Shown here in pieces: positions 25,839 to 33,290 of a stretch of 64,000 nucleotides of DNA. Each line of letters starts with the position of its first letter. The first letter of the stretch is position 1. The notes beneath the pieces are model-generated. The model ran no database searches and had not been told where the DNA came from. It was given only the letters and a program-made list of their open reading frames with translations. Source of the DNA: Streptomyces liangshanensis. Lineage in GTDB: Bacteria > Actinomycetota > Actinomycetes > Streptomycetales > Streptomycetaceae. Made by a program: the position numbers and the translations under genes. The stretch is taken from NCBI RefSeq assembly GCF_011694815.1, contig NZ_CP050177.1, positions 6,827,501-6,891,500 on the forward strand, written 5' to 3'.

Positions 25839-27220
25839 CGGGGGCCGCCCCCGGTCAGCGTGGCCAGGACCGTGTCGCGCCGCGCCATCCGTACGGCCAG
25901 CGCGTGCTTGCACGGCCCGCGCGCACCCCGGTGGTCGGCCCACCACCGGCAGGTGCAGCTGAGCGCCCCGCCCGACTCCCGTACCTGGTAATGCCGTTCA
26001 CCGGAGGCCACCCGCGCCAGATCGCCCGCCAGCACCACCGCGCCCGAGTCGAGCAGGGCGCGGGCGGCGACCAGCCGCGGGTTGTGCCGCTCGGCGCGGG
26101 ACGCGTCGTACGGCAGCTCCCGGTGGAAGTACGCCGCCTCCGCGACGTCGTAGCCGACGCGGCCCGCCGTGCCGAGGCGCACCAGCGCCGCCCGCACCCG
26201 CTCGACCGGCAGCCCCGCCTCCGCCGCCAGCCCGGCCGGGTCGATCCGCGGCTCCCACGCCAGCAGGACGGACACCAACTCGGCGTCCCTGGCAGCCTCC
26301 TCCGTCGCCAGCGCCTCCAGCACCCCGCCCTCGCCGGAGAACCCGCGCGCCGCGTCCGGCGACAGCGTGAGCGTCAGCCGCATGCCCGGCAGCACCACCT
26401 CCCAGGCGCTCGACACGGCCACGCCGTCCGCCGCCGGCCCGTACACCCGCAGCGCCGTCGCGTCCCGCAGCACCCGTTGCAGCGCCGCCAGCCGCTCGGG
26501 CCCCGGCAGGCACACCGCGCCCCGCACGGGCCGGGTCGTCGGCCGCAACGTCCTCCCGGCCGGCACCACCCACAGCGCGCCGCGCGACGCGGCGCCGGAA
26601 CCGCGCGGCAGGGTCCGCAGGAAACGCACCGCCTCCGCGGCGGGCAGCTCGGCCCTGAGGTCGAACCCCGCCGAGATCACCTGGGCCTCGGCGAAACCGC
26701 GCAGCCAGCGGTCCGGCAGCGGCACCTTCTTCTCGACCAGCGGCCCTTCGAGCGTGGTGACCGTCATCGCGTCGGGACCCACCCGCAGGTGCAGCGGATC
26801 GTCACCGGTCATCCGGGACAGGGCCTCCCGCAGCGGATTGTTGACGTCCACATTGGTCGTGCCGTGCCCGGTGTCCGCCCCGTCGAGGCCCTCCCGCAGC
26901 ACGTCCAGGCGGGCGTACACCCCGCAGCAGCCGGAGAACGACTCGAAGCGCAGCCGGTCCCCGTTCCCCGTCACCACCGGGTCCAGCGACGAGCCGGGGA
27001 CGGGCCGGTGATACCGCGCCCCCGCCACGTCCGCCACCGCCAGCAGCCCGCGCGCGGCGGCCCGGGGCGACGTCAGGAGCCCGGAGAAGAAGCCCGGACG
27101 GTCCTCGGCCCCGAGCGGCGTCACCCCGCCCGAGGTCTCCAGGCCGAGCAGCCGCCCGCCCGGGGTCGTGGCCAGGGCGGACGGACGGGAGTAGGCGAGC
27201 GCCTGCGTGGATCGCGTCAT
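25835..27220 (-). CDS. SWIM zinc-finger protein
   Basis: A 461-residue protein with a SWIM zinc finger near the C-terminus: ALSCTCRWWADHRGARGPCKHALAVRMA (CxCxnCxH). The first 400 residues are a conserved actinobacterial region (TPSALATTPGGRLLGLET and DGADTGHGTTNVDVNNPLREALSRM) of unknown role. SWIM domains bind DNA or proteins. It is the first gene of a two-gene operon with the DUF6493 protein. The ATG at 27220 begins MTRSTQALAYSRPSALATT, the usual N-terminus. Confidence 0.82.
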   Translation of the reverse strand: MTRSTQALAYSRPSALATTPGGRLLGLETSGGVTPLGAEDRPGFFSGLLTSPRAAARGLLAVADVAGARYHRPVPGSSLDPVVTGNGDRLRFESFSGCCGVYARLDVLREGLDGADTGHGTTNVDVNNPLREALSRMTGDDPLHLRVGPDAMTVTTLEGPLVEKKVPLPDRWLRGFAEAQVISAGFDLRAELPAAEAVRFLRTLPRGSGAASRGALWVVPAGRTLRPTTRPVRGAVCLPGPERLAALQRVLRDATALRVYGPAADGVAVSSAWEVVLPGMRLTLTLSPDAARGFSGEGGVLEALATEEAARDAELVSVLLAWEPRIDPAGLAAEAGLPVERVRAALVRLGTAGRVGYDVAEAAYFHRELPYDASRAERHNPRLVAARALLDSGAVVLAGDLARVASGERHYQVRESGGALSCTCRWWADHRGARGPCKHALAVRMARRDTVLATLTGGGPR

Positions 27221-27310
27221 GGGAACGACGTTAGGACCCGGCACTGACAATCGCCCCGGACGCCGGCTCGGGGGGCGACGCGGAGGCCGGCCCCGGAGCG
27301 GCCGCCCCGC

Positions 27311-28924
27311 CTACCGCTCCTGTCCGACCCTCCCCGGCTGGAGCACCTTGCTGAACAGGACCGTGCCCCCCTCCGCCCGCAGACGCACCGTCAGCTCACC
27401 GCTGCCCCCGTCGATGTCGACCTCGCCGAAGTACTGCGGGGACTCCATCGGCGACACGTTCGCCCGGTCGGGCGCCCGCACGAAGACCCGGTCGGGCCCG
27501 AACGTACCGTCGAGCGCGTTGGCCTGGAAACCGCCCGCCGCCAGCGGTCCGGAGACGAACTCCCAGAACGGCGCGAAGTCCTTGAACGCGGCGCGCTCCG
27601 GCGCGTAGTGCTGCGCCGACGTGTAGTGGACGTCCGCCGTCAGCCACAGCGTGCCCGTGATCCGGCGGTGCTTGATGTACCGCAGCAGCTCCGCGATCTG
27701 GAGCTCACGGCCCAGCGGAGCGCCCGGATCGCCCTGGGCGACGGCCTCGAAGTTCGTCGCGCCGTCCGGGACGACCAGCCCGAGCGGCATGTCGGCGGCG
27801 ATCACCTTCCACTCGGCGCGCGAACGCGCCAACTCCCGCTTGAGCCAGGCCAACTGCTCGGCGCCGAGGATGCCGGTGGTGTCGTCGGCCTGCCGGTCGG
27901 GGGAGTTGGTGTTGCGGAACGACCGCATGTCCAGCACGAACACGTCCAGCAGCGGGCCGTGGCTGATCACCCGGTGGACCCGGCGGTCGGCCCCCCGCTC
28001 GTGGAGCGTCGACACCGGGAAGTACTCGCGGAACGCCCGCGCCGAACGGGCCGCCAGCAGGTCGACGTTCTTCTCCGTGTAGCGGACGTCGTCCAGGATC
28101 TGGCCGGGGTACCAGTTGTTGCGCACCTCGTGGTCGTCCCACTGGACGATCGACGGCACCTGCGAGTTGAAGCGCCGTACGTTGTCGTCCAGCAGGTTGT
28201 AGCGGAAGTTGCCCCGGTACTCGTCGAGGGTCTCCGCGACCTTCGACTTCTCCTCGGTGGTGACGTTCCGCCAGATCCGGCCGTCCGGCAGCGTCACCCG
28301 GGACTCCAGCGGGCCGTCGGCGTAGATCGTGTCGCCGCTGCACAGGAAGAAGTCGGGGTCGAGGCGCCGCATCTCGTCGTACGCGCGATAGCCGCCGATG
28401 TCCGGGTTGATGCCCCAGCCCTGCCCGGCGATGTCGCCCGACCAGAGGAACCGCACGCCCTGCCGGCGCTTCGCGGGCGCGGTACGGAACGTCCCGTACA
28501 CGGGCTCGCCGGTACGGCGGTAGTCGTCCGGGTCGGCCAGCGTCACCCGGTAGTGCACCTGCTCACCGGCCGGCAGCCCGCGCAGCGGGACCGTACCGGT
28601 GAAGTCGGAGCCGGGGCCGAGGAGCGGACCGTGCCAGGTGCGGGCGCGCCGGAACGACTCGGTGGCGGAGGTCTCCACGATCATCCTGGCCGGCCGGTCG
28701 GACCGGACCCACGCGAGGCCCGACGACGACGTGACATCGCCCATCTGTACGCCCCAGGCCGCGCGGGGCCGCCCGGACCGCGCCTGCGCGGGCGCCGCGC
28801 CCGCCAGCAGGCCGGCGGTGGGCAGCGCCAGCGCGGCCGACGCGGCGAGTGTGCCGCGCAGCACGCCGCGACGGCCGGGCGAGGGCGAGGCCGCGGGCTC
28901 GGGGGAGTTCGGGTGGTACGACAT
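27311..28924 (-). CDS. phoD: secreted alkaline phosphatase PhoD
   Basis: A 537-residue PhoD-type phosphodiesterase/phosphatase. It has a Tat signal (GRRGVLRGTLAASAALALPTAGLLAG, residues about 17-45), an N-terminal PhoD_N domain and the Ca/Fe metallophosphatase domain with SGDIAGQGWG, CSGDTIYADG, QWDDHEVRNNW and TADVHYTSAQHY. It releases phosphate outside the cell. GGAGG lies 7 nt before the ATG. A PHO-box-like pair of 11-bp units lies 64 nt upstream, consistent with PhoP induction on phosphate starvation. Confidence 0.93.
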   Translation of the reverse strand: MSYHPNSPEPAASPSPGRRGVLRGTLAASAALALPTAGLLAGAAPAQARSGRPRAAWGVQMGDVTSSSGLAWVRSDRPARMIVETSATESFRRARTWHGPLLGPGSDFTGTVPLRGLPAGEQVHYRVTLADPDDYRRTGEPVYGTFRTAPAKRRQGVRFLWSGDIAGQGWGINPDIGGYRAYDEMRRLDPDFFLCSGDTIYADGPLESRVTLPDGRIWRNVTTEEKSKVAETLDEYRGNFRYNLLDDNVRRFNSQVPSIVQWDDHEVRNNWYPGQILDDVRYTEKNVDLLAARSARAFREYFPVSTLHERGADRRVHRVISHGPLLDVFVLDMRSFRNTNSPDRQADDTTGILGAEQLAWLKRELARSRAEWKVIAADMPLGLVVPDGATNFEAVAQGDPGAPLGRELQIAELLRYIKHRRITGTLWLTADVHYTSAQHYAPERAAFKDFAPFWEFVSGPLAAGGFQANALDGTFGPDRVFVRAPDRANVSPMESPQYFGEVDIDGGSGELTVRLRAEGGTVLFSKVLQPGRVGQER

Positions 28925-28987
28925 CGATGCGCCTCCAGGGCAGACGGGTGCCGATTGCCGTGCCATGCCTAACGCCTGGCGGCGGCC

Positions 28988-29009
28988 GCCGCGCGAACCC
29001 CGGGTGAAC
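28988..29009 (-). promoter_or_regulatory. PHO box upstream of phoD
   Basis: Read on the minus strand, GTTCACCCGGG (29009-28999) is followed directly by GTTCGCGCGGC (28998-28988). The first unit is a perfect match to the Streptomyces PhoP direct-repeat unit (GTTCAcccxGG type) and the second is degenerate. Spacing is the canonical 11 bp. Confidence 0.7.
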
Positions 29010-29047
29010 ATCGGGCCGTTGGCGACGAGTGGCCCGTCCGGCCGGGA

Positions 29048-30343
29048 TCAGCCGGCGGTGGGCCGGGAGGCCGGGGTCCTGTTCTCCACGCTGTCAGGGG
29101 CGACTTGGGAGTCGGGCGAAGTCGCGGGGCCGGGTTCCAGGATTCGGGCGGTCAGGCAGGCGGCGACGCAGAAGGCCGCGGGGAGGAGGAAGGTCAGGTT
29201 CAGCGGGATCGCGTGGGTCAGCGGGCCGATCACGGCGGGCCCGGCCAGCATCCCCAGGTAGCCGAGGCCCGCCACGCGCGAGACGTTGGCCCCGGCCGCG
29301 TCCGGGTCCGCGTGCCCCGCCGCGCTGAAGAGCTGGGGGACGCAACCGGACAGGCCGGCGCCGACGACGGCCCAACCGACCAGCGCCACCGCGACGTTGG
29401 GCGCGAACGCGGCCAGCGCCAGGCCGACCGCGCCGACCCCCGAGCCGTACCGCAGCACGGCGGCCGCCCCCACGCGCGCCGCCACCCGGTCGGCGAGCAG
29501 GCGGCCGACGGTCATGGCCGTGGCGAACGCGCCGTAGGCGAGCGCGGCGGTGGACGCGGGCGCTCCCAGGACGTCCTTCACATGGAGCACGCTCCAGTCG
29601 TTGGCCACGCCCTCGCTGAGCATCAGCAGGAAGGCGAGCACGGCCAGGATCCAGATGCGCGAGGGCGTCCCGCGCCGGGCCGGGGCGTCCCCGGCGGACA
29701 CCTCCCCGGCAGGCACCTCCCCGGCAGACACCTCCTGGGCAGACACCTCCTGGGCCGAAGCCCCGACCACGGCCGTCGAAGCGGGATCCGGCCGCAGCAG
29801 CGCCCCGGCGGCCACCGCCGCGACCACGAGGCAGAACAGCGCCGTACCCCCCGTCGTGGCGGCCGCGCTCCACCCCCGGCCGAGCGTGAACGCGCCGATC
29901 AGGGCCGCGAGCACGCCACCGATGGAGAACAGGGCGTGGAAGGCGGACATGACGGGCCGCCCGTAGCCCCGCTCGACCTGCACCGCGTGGGCGTTCATGC
30001 TCACGTCCAGGCATCCGTTGCCGACGCCGAGCACGAGCAGGGCCCCGCCCAGTGTCCAGACGTCGGTCGCCAGGGCCGGCAGGACCAGCGCGGCCGCGCA
30101 CAGCGCCGCGCTCGCCGGCACGACCGTACGGGCCCCGAAGCGGTCGGTCAGCGGTCCCGCGAGCTGCATGCCCCCGAAGGCGCCCGCGCCCAGCAGCAAC
30201 AGGAGCCAGCCGAGCACGGCGTGACTGATGCCGGTGCGGTGCTCGATCACCGGGATGTGGACGATCCACATGCCCATGACGAAGCCGGCGAGGACGAAGT
30301 ACGCGAAGGTGGCCAGCCGGCCGGCCCGCAGTGATCTCTCCAT
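29048..30343 (-). CDS. MFS transporter (YbjJ/sugar-efflux-like)
   Basis: A 431-residue, 12-TM major facilitator. It starts MERSLRAGRLATFAYFVLAGFVMGMWIVHIP and has the TM2-3 loop LTDRFGARTVVPAS and CLDVSMNAHAVQVERGYGRPVMSAFHALFSIGG, typical of the YbjJ-like group. The central cytoplasmic loop (residues about 197-220) is a run of 5-residue units (AQEVS, AGEVP, AGEVS) encoded by 15-bp tandem repeats. It is divergent from a DeoR regulator with repeated CGAACAT motifs between them. A TATGTT box six bases before the ATG suggests a leaderless start. Confidence 0.88.
   Translation of the reverse strand: MERSLRAGRLATFAYFVLAGFVMGMWIVHIPVIEHRTGISHAVLGWLLLLLGAGAFGGMQLAGPLTDRFGARTVVPASAALCAAALVLPALATDVWTLGGALLVLGVGNGCLDVSMNAHAVQVERGYGRPVMSAFHALFSIGGVLAALIGAFTLGRGWSAAATTGGTALFCLVVAAVAAGALLRPDPASTAVVGASAQEVSAQEVSAGEVPAGEVSAGDAPARRGTPSRIWILAVLAFLLMLSEGVANDWSVLHVKDVLGAPASTAALAYGAFATAMTVGRLLADRVAARVGAAAVLRYGSGVGAVGLALAAFAPNVAVALVGWAVVGAGLSGCVPQLFSAAGHADPDAAGANVSRVAGLGYLGMLAGPAVIGPLTHAIPLNLTFLLPAAFCVAACLTARILEPGPATSPDSQVAPDSVENRTPASRPTAG
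29694..29753. repeat. 15-bp in-frame minisatellite in the MFS loop
   Basis: Four contiguous 15-bp units (GCAGACACCTCCTGG type; units 3 and 4 are identical) encode the A(Q/G)EV(S/P) pentapeptide run in the cytoplasmic loop of the transporter. In-frame expansion or contraction would change loop length without breaking the protein. Confidence 0.85.
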
Positions 30344-30344
30344 G

Positions 30345-30395
30345 CCGCGAACATACCGAACATCCTATCTGTTCGTAAACTTGCTCTTCGAACAT
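30345..30395. promoter_or_regulatory. operator region with three CGAACAT repeats
   Basis: CGAACAT occurs at 30348, 30357 and 30389 in the same orientation, and TGTTCG at 30370 is the inverted form. TGTTCG/CGAACA form an inverted pair with a 13-bp gap (30370-30394). The first copy overlaps the TATGTT box before the MFS gene. The adjacent DeoR protein is the likely binder. Confidence 0.65.
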
Positions 30396-30415
30396 GATCG
30401 GTGTTTGATTCATGC

Positions 30416-31174
30416 GTGACGAGTGTGGAGCGACTGAGAAGGATCACCGAGGCCGTACGCGAGACGGGCCGGTCGAGCGTGGCGGAACTGGCCGGGCTCA
30501 CCGGCGCCTCCGAGATGACCATCCGCCGCGACCTGGAGGTCCTGGCCGAGCAGGGCGTCCTGGAGCGCTACCGCGGCGGCGCGCGGAGTCTGCTGCTGCG
30601 CGGCGAGGAACCTCCGTTCGCGTTGCGGGCGCAGGACGGCCAGGAGGCCAAGGCGCGCATCGCGGCCGAGGTGGCCGGGCTGATCGCGGACGGCGAGTCG
30701 GTGGTCGTGGACAGCGGTACCACCTGCCTGGAAGTGGCCCGCGCCCTGCACGGCCGACGCCTGACCGTCGTGCCGCTCTCCCTGCACGCGGCCAACGCGC
30801 TCACGGACGCGCCCGAACTGACCCTGCTGCTGCCCGGCGGCCGGCCGCGCCCCGGTGAACTGGCGCTGACCGGCCCGCTCACCCTGGCGTCCCTGGCCGC
30901 CCTGCGCTTCGACACCGCCGTGCTCGGCTGCTGCGGGTTGACCGCCGCCGACGGCCTGACCGCGTACGACCTGGACGACGCGGCGGTCAAGCGCGCGGTC
31001 GTCGCCTCGTCGCGCAGGGTCGTCGCGGTCGCCGACGCGGCCAAGTTCTCCCGTACCGCCCTCGCCCTCGTCGCCCCGGCCACCGCGCTGCACGTGGTCG
31101 TGACCGACCACGCCGCCCCCGACGACGAGACGGACGCCCTGACCGCCGCGGGCGTCACCGTACGCAGGGTCTGA
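30416..31174 (+). CDS. DeoR-family transcriptional regulator
   Basis: A 252-residue DeoR protein: helix-turn-helix VERLRRITEAVRETGRSSVAELAGLTGASEMTIRRDLEVLAEQGVLERYRGGA, then a DeoR sensor domain with the SIS-like VVDSGTTCLEVARAL and DTAVLGCCGLTAADGLTAYDLDDAAVKRAVV. DeoR members bind phosphorylated sugars. It probably controls the divergent MFS gene and itself. GTG at 30416 and GTG at 30425 are both usable starts; the first is given. Confidence 0.92.
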   Translation: MTSVERLRRITEAVRETGRSSVAELAGLTGASEMTIRRDLEVLAEQGVLERYRGGARSLLLRGEEPPFALRAQDGQEAKARIAAEVAGLIADGESVVVDSGTTCLEVARALHGRRLTVVPLSLHAANALTDAPELTLLLPGGRPRPGELALTGPLTLASLAALRFDTAVLGCCGLTAADGLTAYDLDDAAVKRAVVASSRRVVAVADAAKFSRTALALVAPATALHVVVTDHAAPDDETDALTAAGVTVRRV

Positions 31175-31264
31175 GGCGCCCGCCCGCCCCGCCGGACGCC
31201 CGCCCCCGCCTCCGCCCCCGTCCCCGGGAGAGTCGCCTGGACAGGTGCCGGGCGGTCGGCTGGG

Positions 31265-32158
31265 ATGGGAAGCGTGGCAACCGACATGACGAGCACCGAC
31301 CAATTCGAAGCCCACCGCTCCCTGTTGACGGGGGTGGCCTACCGGATGCTGGGGCGGATCGCCGACGCCGAGGACGTCGTCCAGGACGCCTGGCTGCGCT
31401 GGACCGCCGAGGAACGCCCCGAGGTCCGCGAGCCGCGTGCCTATCTCGTACGGATCACCACCCGCCTCGCGATCGACCGGCTGCGCCAGGCGCACGTGCG
31501 CAAGGAGGCCTACGTCGGCCCCTGGCTGCCGGAGCCGGTCGCCACCGACCTCCGCTCGGCCGTGCCCGATTCCGCCGAGCGCGCGATGCTGGCCGAATCG
31601 GTGTCGTTCGCCGTGCTGGTCGTCCTCGAATCCCTCTCACCGCTGGAGCGCGCGGTGTTCGTCCTGAGGGAGGCGTTCGGCTTCCCGTACGCCGAGATCG
31701 CCACCGTGCTCGACCGGGGCGAGGCGGCGGTCCGCCAGCTCGGCGCGCGGGCGCGGCGCCATGTGGACGAGCGCAGGCCCCGGTACGACGTGGACGAGAC
31801 CGAGCGCCGGGCCCTCACCGAGCAGTTCCTCGCCGCGGCAGGCGGCGGCGACCTGGAGGCCCTGCTCCGGCTGCTCGCCCCGGACGTCAGGCTGATCGGT
31901 GACAGCGGCGGGAAGGCGAAGGCGCCGCTGCGGATCATGGAGGGCGCGGACAAGGTTGGCCGATTCCTGTCCGCCGTCTCGGGCGACGCCGGACTGTACG
32001 AATTCAGCGTCATGGAGATCAACGGGGCGCCGGCCCTGCTGGCCCGTACCGGCGGAAAGCTCGATCTCGTCCTCCAGTTGGAGGTGGCCGACGGCGCGAT
32101 CGCGTGTGTCTACATCGTGCGGAACCCCGACAAACTCTCCGGGGTGATCAAGGAATAA
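31265..32158 (+). CDS. sigJ: ECF41-type RNA polymerase sigma factor
   Basis: A 297-residue ECF sigma factor with a C-terminal SnoaL-like extension. Sigma region 2 includes LTGVAYRMLGRIADAEDVVQDAWLRW, followed by the family's PWLPEP motif, and sigma region 4 is LSPLERAVFVLREAFGFPYAEIATVLDRGEAAVRQL. The extension carries the (D/G)SGGKAKAPLR element and the NPDKL end, hallmarks of ECF41, where the extension regulates activity in place of an anti-sigma factor. The usual partner gene (carboxymuconolactone decarboxylase-like) is not adjacent here. Several in-frame starts (31265 ATG, 31274 GTG, 31286 ATG) are possible. A hairpin follows. Confidence 0.92.
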   Translation: MGSVATDMTSTDQFEAHRSLLTGVAYRMLGRIADAEDVVQDAWLRWTAEERPEVREPRAYLVRITTRLAIDRLRQAHVRKEAYVGPWLPEPVATDLRSAVPDSAERAMLAESVSFAVLVVLESLSPLERAVFVLREAFGFPYAEIATVLDRGEAAVRQLGARARRHVDERRPRYDVDETERRALTEQFLAAAGGGDLEALLRLLAPDVRLIGDSGGKAKAPLRIMEGADKVGRFLSAVSGDAGLYEFSVMEINGAPALLARTGGKLDLVLQLEVADGAIACVYIVRNPDKLSGVIKE

Positions 32159-32205
32159 GCCGGGCGACCCTCCGGGTTGCCCCTGTGGACGGCACGACGA
32201 CGACC

Positions 32206-32234
32206 GGCCCCGCTTCCGCCATGGACGCGGGGCC
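32206..32234 (+). terminator. hairpin after the ECF41 sigma factor gene
   Basis: Perfect 8-bp arms GGCCCCGC and GCGGGGCC around a 13-nt loop, 47 nt after the stop codon. No U-tract follows, as is common in high-GC genomes. Confidence 0.6.
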
Positions 32235-32319
32235 GAGTGCTGCGGGCGCCTCACCAGCGCACGAACGTCGTGTGAACACCCTGCGGTAGATTTCGGTTTC
32301 GCAGAGTCACGGCGCAGGA

Positions 32320-32354
32320 TTGGTCTTGACCAACCGATTCAGTCGTCCTATGGT
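32320..32354 (+). promoter_or_regulatory. promoter with operator across the -35 box (GntR gene)
   Basis: -35 TTGACC (32326-32331) and -10 TATGGT (32349-32354) are separated by exactly 17 bp. The palindrome TTGGTC-TT-GACCAA (32320-32333) covers the -35 box, and a TGGTCA half-site overlaps the -10. The palindrome resembles the TGGTCTAGACCA type bound by HutC/DasR-like GntR proteins. The GntR gene starts about 78 nt after the -10, so autorepression is likely. Confidence 0.72.
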
Positions 32355-32431
32355 CAATAGTTAGTGCAGGAACCTTTAATAAACAAGGGCACGGAAAACC
32401 GCCGGGGACACGGCGATTGCGGAGGATCAGG

Positions 32432-33196
32432 GTGGGGACCACGCAGCTGGAAACAGTGCCGGAGCCTAAGTACTGGCACCTGAAGACTGTGCTCGGCGAA
32501 GCGCTCGACTCGGACTTCGCGGTGGGGGAGATCCTGCCCAACGAGCGCGATCTCGCCGCCCGGTTCGGGGTGGCGCGCGCGACGCTGAGGCAGGCGCTCG
32601 AACAGCTGGAGCTGGAAGGCAGGCTCCAGCGCCGCCGGGGCGTCGGGACGACCGTCGCACCCCCGCGGGTGGGCGTGGACGTCTCCACGACCCAGCACGA
32701 ATGGCCGGGCGCCGCGAAGGACGCCTGGCAGCTCATCGACTGCGCGGTCGCCGCCGCGCCCGCGCCGGTGGCGAAACTGCTGGAGTGCGCCACCGACGAC
32801 GAGGTGCACGTCGTCCGGCGCGTCCGGGTGACGCACGGCCAGTCCGTCGCCGCCGAACTGCTCTACGTACCTGCCTCGTCGGTGCCCGAGCTGTCGGCCA
32901 TCGCCGGCGCGTCGGGACCTGTCCGCGCCCGGGCCGTGCTGCGCGAGCTCCAGCGCCTGGCGCTCGACTCGCAGGACCGCGCGGTGGAGCTGGGATCGGC
33001 GCGCGCCGACGACGCCAAGGAGCTGGACCGGCTGCCCGGCGCTCCCGTGCTCGTCGTCACCACGCGTTACATCGTGGAGGGCCGGCCGGCGGCCGTCTCG
33101 GTCGCCACGTACCGCGCTGACACCTGCCGGCTGACCTTCGGGGACTCCGGCGACCTGGAGATCAGCGACCACCCGGAGGAACGCCGCGCGTCCTGA
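32432..33196 (+). CDS. GntR/HutC-family transcriptional regulator
   Basis: A 254-residue GntR protein: winged helix at about residues 13-75 (YWHLKTVLGEALDSDFAVGEILPNERDLAARFGVARATLRQALEQLELEGRLQRRRGVGTTV) and a C-terminal UTRA domain (VVRRVRVTHGQSVAAELLYVP, then VSVATYRADTCRLTF). UTRA domains bind small effectors such as sugar phosphates or urocanate. It is not the global DasR, whose N-terminal DNA-reading segment differs. GGAGG lies 6 nt before the GTG at 32432, which sets the start. It has its own promoter with a palindrome on the -35 box. Confidence 0.92.
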   Translation: MGTTQLETVPEPKYWHLKTVLGEALDSDFAVGEILPNERDLAARFGVARATLRQALEQLELEGRLQRRRGVGTTVAPPRVGVDVSTTQHEWPGAAKDAWQLIDCAVAAAPAPVAKLLECATDDEVHVVRRVRVTHGQSVAAELLYVPASSVPELSAIAGASGPVRARAVLRELQRLALDSQDRAVELGSARADDAKELDRLPGAPVLVVTTRYIVEGRPAAVSVATYRADTCRLTFGDSGDLEISDHPEERRAS

Positions 33197-33290
33197 CGGA
33201 CGCGGCACGGGACCCCCGTACCGCACCGCACGCAAGCGCACCACCGGTACCGCGCATCCCACGCACGCGCACCACCGCGGCCCGTCGCTC

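Noticed and set aside
32320..33196. The GntR gene as dasR because of the dre-like palindrome
   Set aside because: The DNA-reading helices and the rest of the protein do not match DasR, and the palindrome has TT rather than TA at its centre.
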